The notes under the pieces are model-generated. The model ran no database searches and was not told the DNA's origin. It was given only the letters and a program-made list of their open reading frames with translations. A DNA stretch of 64,000 nt from Trichinella spiralis (Eukaryota; Nematoda; Enoplea; Trichinellida; Trichinellidae). Of this stretch, positions 59,542 to 64,000 are shown in pieces (positions within the stretch are counted from its first letter, which is position 1; the number at the start of each line of letters is the position of its first letter). The translations under genes were made by a program, and so were the position numbers. Where the stretch lies: NCBI GenBank assembly GCA_000181795.3, contig CM012954.1:3109826-3173825 (forward strand). Reading direction: 5' to 3'.

Positions 59542-62404
59542 TCACAATCTTCATTTGCAGCCGAGTGGCGTCATTTTCTTTCGACAGCGCAGACAACAGC
59601 ATAGCATGATGATTTCCAAGTGATTGTAATCTGATCAATCCATCTCTTCGAGATTCGTCAAATTTTTACTGCATAGCTATATCAGCTAGCTGCAGCAGCT
59701 ATGTTTAGCCGAAAAATATTAACAGGAAAGAATGAATATTCATTCTTCTTCACTGCACATTTTTCCGATCCAATGCATCAAATATGAAAGCACGCGTTTG
59801 AACTGCGGTTATCTTTATGCGCATTAATTCATGATTTAATTTTTTTATTTTTTGAAGTTTAAAGTTTTATTGATGAGGGGTCTTGTTTTTTTCCACTAAC
59901 AAATGTGCGAATGTCTAGAAGTGTTCAGCATTTTTGAAATGAGCTATCAGAGAAGTTTGTGAAATTCCATTATTCACCTAGTCAGTAATGTGGTACGTTC
60001 TCCTTTTTGCATGTTTGTAAAATTGTAAGCGTTTTACTTGTAGTTGTAATAAGGATGCTTCTTTTTTGCGAGATTCATATCTCCCCCTTTTTGTATATTA
60101 TTCATTCATTGCATAGGTTTTTAAATTTAATAAAAAACAGCTTTTTCTTCTTGTAAATAACAATTTGTGTCAGTCAAGTGAATATTTTATATGGCGAATT
60201 TCAAATTTTCAGTATCTCTTTCACACGAAAACAATTAATTATAAGGATTAGTTTCAAGTGGTCAAAGAAAGATAATAAATGGGGAGCGGTATGGGTCTTA
60301 GTGTTTGCAGATTGGCAGATTATAAAAGAAATATATGATCTTTTTTGTATTAATACTTAAAGATTAGTATTATATTGTGATGTACATTGCAGGAAGCTTA
60401 GACGCAAACTGAAATTGTTTGCAGAAGAATGTGTGTGATTGTTTTCTTTTTATTTCACGAAAATTTCCAGAGTTTTGAAGAAAAAAAACGACTGATCTGG
60501 AGTGTAGATTTTGTTTGTAATTTTTTTCCATTCATGGGAGGAGAACGGGGAAGGGAGCAATTTGTTCAGTTGTTTGAGCTACGACAGACGGCTAGCTAGT
60601 TAGCTGTCGTCACAATGGTTAAGTTTTGGGAAAACGTCAAATTGGGGGCGTCAACGTTGAGCGTGTTTTAACCGACACATTAGCTTGTTTGGATTTTCTA
60701 AACAGCAGCACAGCGCTTCAACTTAGTGATTGATGCACTAATCAGTGTTGTCAGATAGCGATAAAATTATCGCTTGTACGAGAGCATTAAGCTGGGCTTT
60801 TCTGCTTTCTGCAAAGATATCAACCATTTTCTAGAATGGAACGATCCGACTTGTGGTAGTGTGTGTTGGCGCGTTCAAGCGTGAATTCAGTCAAGCGTTC
60901 ATTGTTTATCAAAAGCTTGATGCCTTTTCATGCGTCAAGCATGTCTGCTGTGGGTATGGGTTAGAGACGATTTTGATGTTCGGTACAGTGAACAGATTTT
61001 TATTTAACGTTGATCAGTTTTTTCTGAACAACTTTCAGCTAGTTGCCTTTTGTACGAGCTTCGTCATGGCTAATTGCGGCAGACAATGATTGATTGATTG
61101 TTACAAAGTAATTTTTTAATGCTTTACAGATTATTTCTTATCTGCTGTCAAAAGATGATCTGATAAAATAAATAATTACGTTTTTCAATCTTAGCAGCTT
61201 ATCGAATCAAAATAGCTGTTCGTTGAATTTTGTTGTAATTTGGCAAAATATTAACCTTATTTGTAGTCTGATTATTTTCACTGCATTTATAGATTAAGAT
61301 CGTCCATCATTTTCATTTGCTTGGAAATTGTCAGACTTTTTCTTTGCTCAGATCAATTGTTTTGCCGTTTTAGAATTTTGCATAATTTAGTTGCTTTCTG
61401 TTGATCTTCCGATTCAAGCGAAGCAGTCAAGCAGATTGAAGATTCTGTCAGAAAACAAGCAACGGGCTTAGCTCATTTCGTTTGAAAATTTATTTTTCAT
61501 TTGACCATTTCCTGGGGCGCCGTTGTTCAAATCCTTTGCCTACATCATCTCTGCTGCTGCTGTTGAACTTATTTGATCAGGGGACAGTTTTCATTATTGT
61601 TCCCAATGCAAACACACTGCTACATCACAATTTGCACTTGTTTTATTCAATTTTCACCAAATTGCCTCAGTTCAACTGACATCTTCTGCTTTGAAAGGCC
61701 ATTTTCTCTTTTTCTTCTTTTTTTATTTATTGCTGCTGCCCTTCTCGAGCTATTTCAATTTTGCCATTTTTGTGCAAAATTGTGCGCAAATACTTGTTGA
61801 ATTCAATTTATTGAGTAGTTGGTGAATATTTTTGATTTTTTAAATGGTAAAATGACTCGTAATTGTGATGTGATTTGTATTTTATTTTCTAAGCAAAATT
61901 ACGAAGACACATGTGTAGATGATTGTTTTCATAATTTTACAACACCTCAGTTGGAAAGATGATTGAAAGATTTCACTTATTCAACTATTATTCATTTATT
62001 ATTCATCTGAAGCTTTTCATTTAATTAGAAAAAATGACTTTATGTAGTTTATAACTTTTTTTCATTTAGTTTGAGTGATCAGAACTTTTCTATGTATTTT
62101 TTGTTGTTGTGCGGTTGTACGTTTGAATATTTTTGCCTTTGTCATGCGTTTTGTTGAACTGCTGTTAATCGTTGGTAATCTGTCCCCATGCATCGCAGAT
62201 AAGAAGATCTGCTTTAGGCAACGGTAAGCTTATTGGAGTGGAAATTGAAATTCAATTTTAGCAAATAAAAAAAATATATTATGGATGGTGGATGATCATC
62301 CGGCCGGTTGCTGCTGCTCTGCTGTGTTGTGATGATCATCGCTATTCTCCACAACGCCGGCAATTATTGCAGTTTCGAGCTAATTGGCGTTGTTTTACGC
62401 TCTG

Positions 62405-62412
62405 TGACGTCA
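62405..62412. promoter_or_regulatory. CRE palindrome TGACGTCA
   Basis: A perfect cAMP-response element (CREB/ATF site) inside a GC-richer 190-bp patch (62280-62470) in otherwise AT-rich DNA. The patch also has GATGATCATC (62291-62300) and CCGGCCGG (62300-62307). It may mark a promoter or enhancer of a gene to the right. Confidence 0.4.
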
Positions 62413-64000
62413 CGACGTTTCGTGTTCAAGCTTCGGTCGGTTGTCTCGGTTGATTGACGCCGTGTAACTTGAAAATCTCTCCGTTATTTGTGATGTTCTC
62501 TTTTTTTATCTTCATATCTCCATTGTTTTGTTGTGTGTAATTATTTTGAATTTGCACGGATGAATGTGGATGTTTTGTTGCAATGCAGCTCGCACATGTA
62601 AAAAAGAAAAAATGAATCTTGAAAGCTCGTTGTTTGAGCTTTCGTCTGTTGAAAAAAGGAGGAAAAATTGCCTGCTGAGCAAAATAGCAAGCAGCAACTT
62701 GTTTTCTTAGAGATTTTATTCAACGTGCCATTGTTCCACTTGAACTTGAAACAGGGTAGCAGAATGATTATGTAAATATGTATATATTCTCGGTCTTTAA
62801 TGAATTCGCTCTTGTTTGTTCTGTTGGTATTGGTTCAGTTGCAGTTATTTATGAAAAAGGGGTTGAATCAGGCTATCATATTCGATTATGCATGCTATCA
62901 GGCAGAATTAAGCATCGTTATTTATCACATATCGAAGTATTTGTTGTCCAACTGGTTAGGTTAATGATTTTACTTCCATAAGCTATTTTTCATGCTTTGA
63001 TTTATTACTGTTACTATTCCATTTGTTTATATATAATTTATGAAGCATGTTTTGCAAAAAGTGAACTGTGTTAGAGTTGCAGTGGACGAGAGAAAATTTA
63101 TCGAAAGAAAACAGTTCGGAAGCAGAAATAAATCATTTGTTGTGTAAGCTGTTTGCGATGGGAGCTTGACTTTTTGTTTATTCTGAAATGTTGTAGCTTT
63201 TTTTCTCTATTCACAGAGGCTATTAGTTTTCTTCTACCCCTGCCCATTATTGTTCCATTTTCTTTCTTTTCATATTATATTTTTTTAAGAATTTACAAAA
63301 ACACCTGCTGTTCAGAATTCACGTAAGCATTTGTTTTTTATTTTCCCTGTTTGTTTGTTTGGTTTTTTTTAATTTCTGTTTTGTGTATACGGTGACGTGG
63401 AAAATGTTGTTGCTGGTGTTTTGCTGTTCATCGCTGCTGTATATTAGGTTGGGGTTTTGGTGAAATTTCGGCTTGTAGTGGTGGTGGTGGTGGTTGTGCT
63501 TGCGGCTACGTAGAAGCGTAAACTTGTTGTCTTTTCAAAAAATAATGCATTGGCCTGTTTCTGTCGTTCACGGGCATGGGATTCAAACGCGGAGCACTGG
63601 AGCGAAGAGATGGAAAAAGTTGCAATGTAGAAAAATAAATTTCAACATTACAACAAAATTACACGTGTAAAGAGTAATTGTTCTGTTAATGCTTTTTCAA
63701 TAAGACAGCTTAAACAGAAGTCATTGGTGATGATAATGTATGGCAGTGCCAGTTTGCATATAGCTAGTTATTTTTTGTAGCTTATTATGTAGCTTCGTAT
63801 TATTTGATTTCTTTTTGAGAACTTCACCATTTTTTTTCATGTTGCAGCTTTTACGCTTCACATGTTCAATGAAAACTTGCACGGCTAGCTTGAGAGTGGG
63901 CGGTGCGGATTTCCTTCCGTAAGAGACGTTTTGTTCGATGTTTGCTTGATGAATACATACAGAAATGACTGAACGCTGACGCATGCTTTTAGCTGTCCTT

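Larger units (their letters stand above)
59150..64000. other. Gene-poor T/G-rich region to the right edge
   Basis: 4.85 kb without a supported gene. It contains TA microsatellites near 59.5 kb and a GC-richer patch at 62280-62470 with palindromes and a CRE. It could be intergenic or part of a long intron of a gene beyond the window. Confidence 0.45.

Noticed and set aside
48382-64000. Search for transposase, reverse transcriptase or integrase ORFs in the gene desert
   Set aside because: None of the ORFs there carries a recognisable motif and no terminal repeats were spotted by eye.

Overview
This is eukaryotic DNA from an invertebrate animal with a fairly compact, AT-rich genome. The evidence is animal-specific gene families (GABA-B receptor subunit 2, BAG6, BABAM2, PPP1R21, ACTMAP, GRIP-complex VPS54), many short spliceosomal introns of about 45-100 bp with T-rich acceptors ending TTTCAG or TTTTAG, single-exon 7TM receptors, and a tandem array of secreted CAP proteins. 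A nematode, perhaps of an early-branching (enoplean) lineage, fits best, but that is inference. Exon models were built by hand from homology, GT/AG sites and reading phase. All phases close except where noted.

Layout. 0.4-4.4 kb (-): 5' two thirds of VPS54, with an N-terminal zinc-finger region and one in-frame TGA. 4.8-5.6 kb (-): DPH6, the diphthamide amidation enzyme. 5.8-12.1 kb (-): three tandem paralogues with the same seven-exon structure. Each encodes signal peptide, CAP/SCP-TAPS domain, short Cys motif, and three DUF5648-like repeats. This is the most novel locus here. 13.6-16.0 kb (-): BABAM2/BRE. 17.3-18.1 kb (+): ACTMAP, converging with 80 bp between stop codons on PPP1R21 (18.2-21.1 kb, -). 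22.1-23.5 kb (-): a four-TM protein with a possible upstream exon near 25 kb. 25.9-29.0 kb (-): two intronless 7TM receptors. 30.0-32.4 kb (+): an MFSD4-like transporter with a Ser/Thr-rich loop. 33.4-39.1 kb (+): BAG6 with a degenerate hexamer minisatellite, a polyQ tract and a probable GC-AG intron. 39.9-40.8 kb (+): TIPRL. 41.6-48.4 kb (-): GABBR2 in 16 exons. 48.4-64 kb: a gene-poor, visibly T/G-rich stretch with microsatellites, one plausible 115-codon ORF at 58.8 kb and a CRE palindrome at 62.4 kb.

Most single-copy genes are unrelated housekeeping functions: vesicle tethering (VPS54), endosomal mRNA transport (PPP1R21), translation-factor modification (DPH6), actin N-terminal maturation (ACTMAP), K63-deubiquitinase scaffolding (BABAM2), tail-anchored protein quality control (BAG6) and PP2A-type phosphatase regulation (TIPRL). 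The signalling genes (GABBR2, two orphan 7TMs) and the secreted CAP array are the accessory part. No rRNA, tRNA, CRISPR array or intact transposon was recognised.
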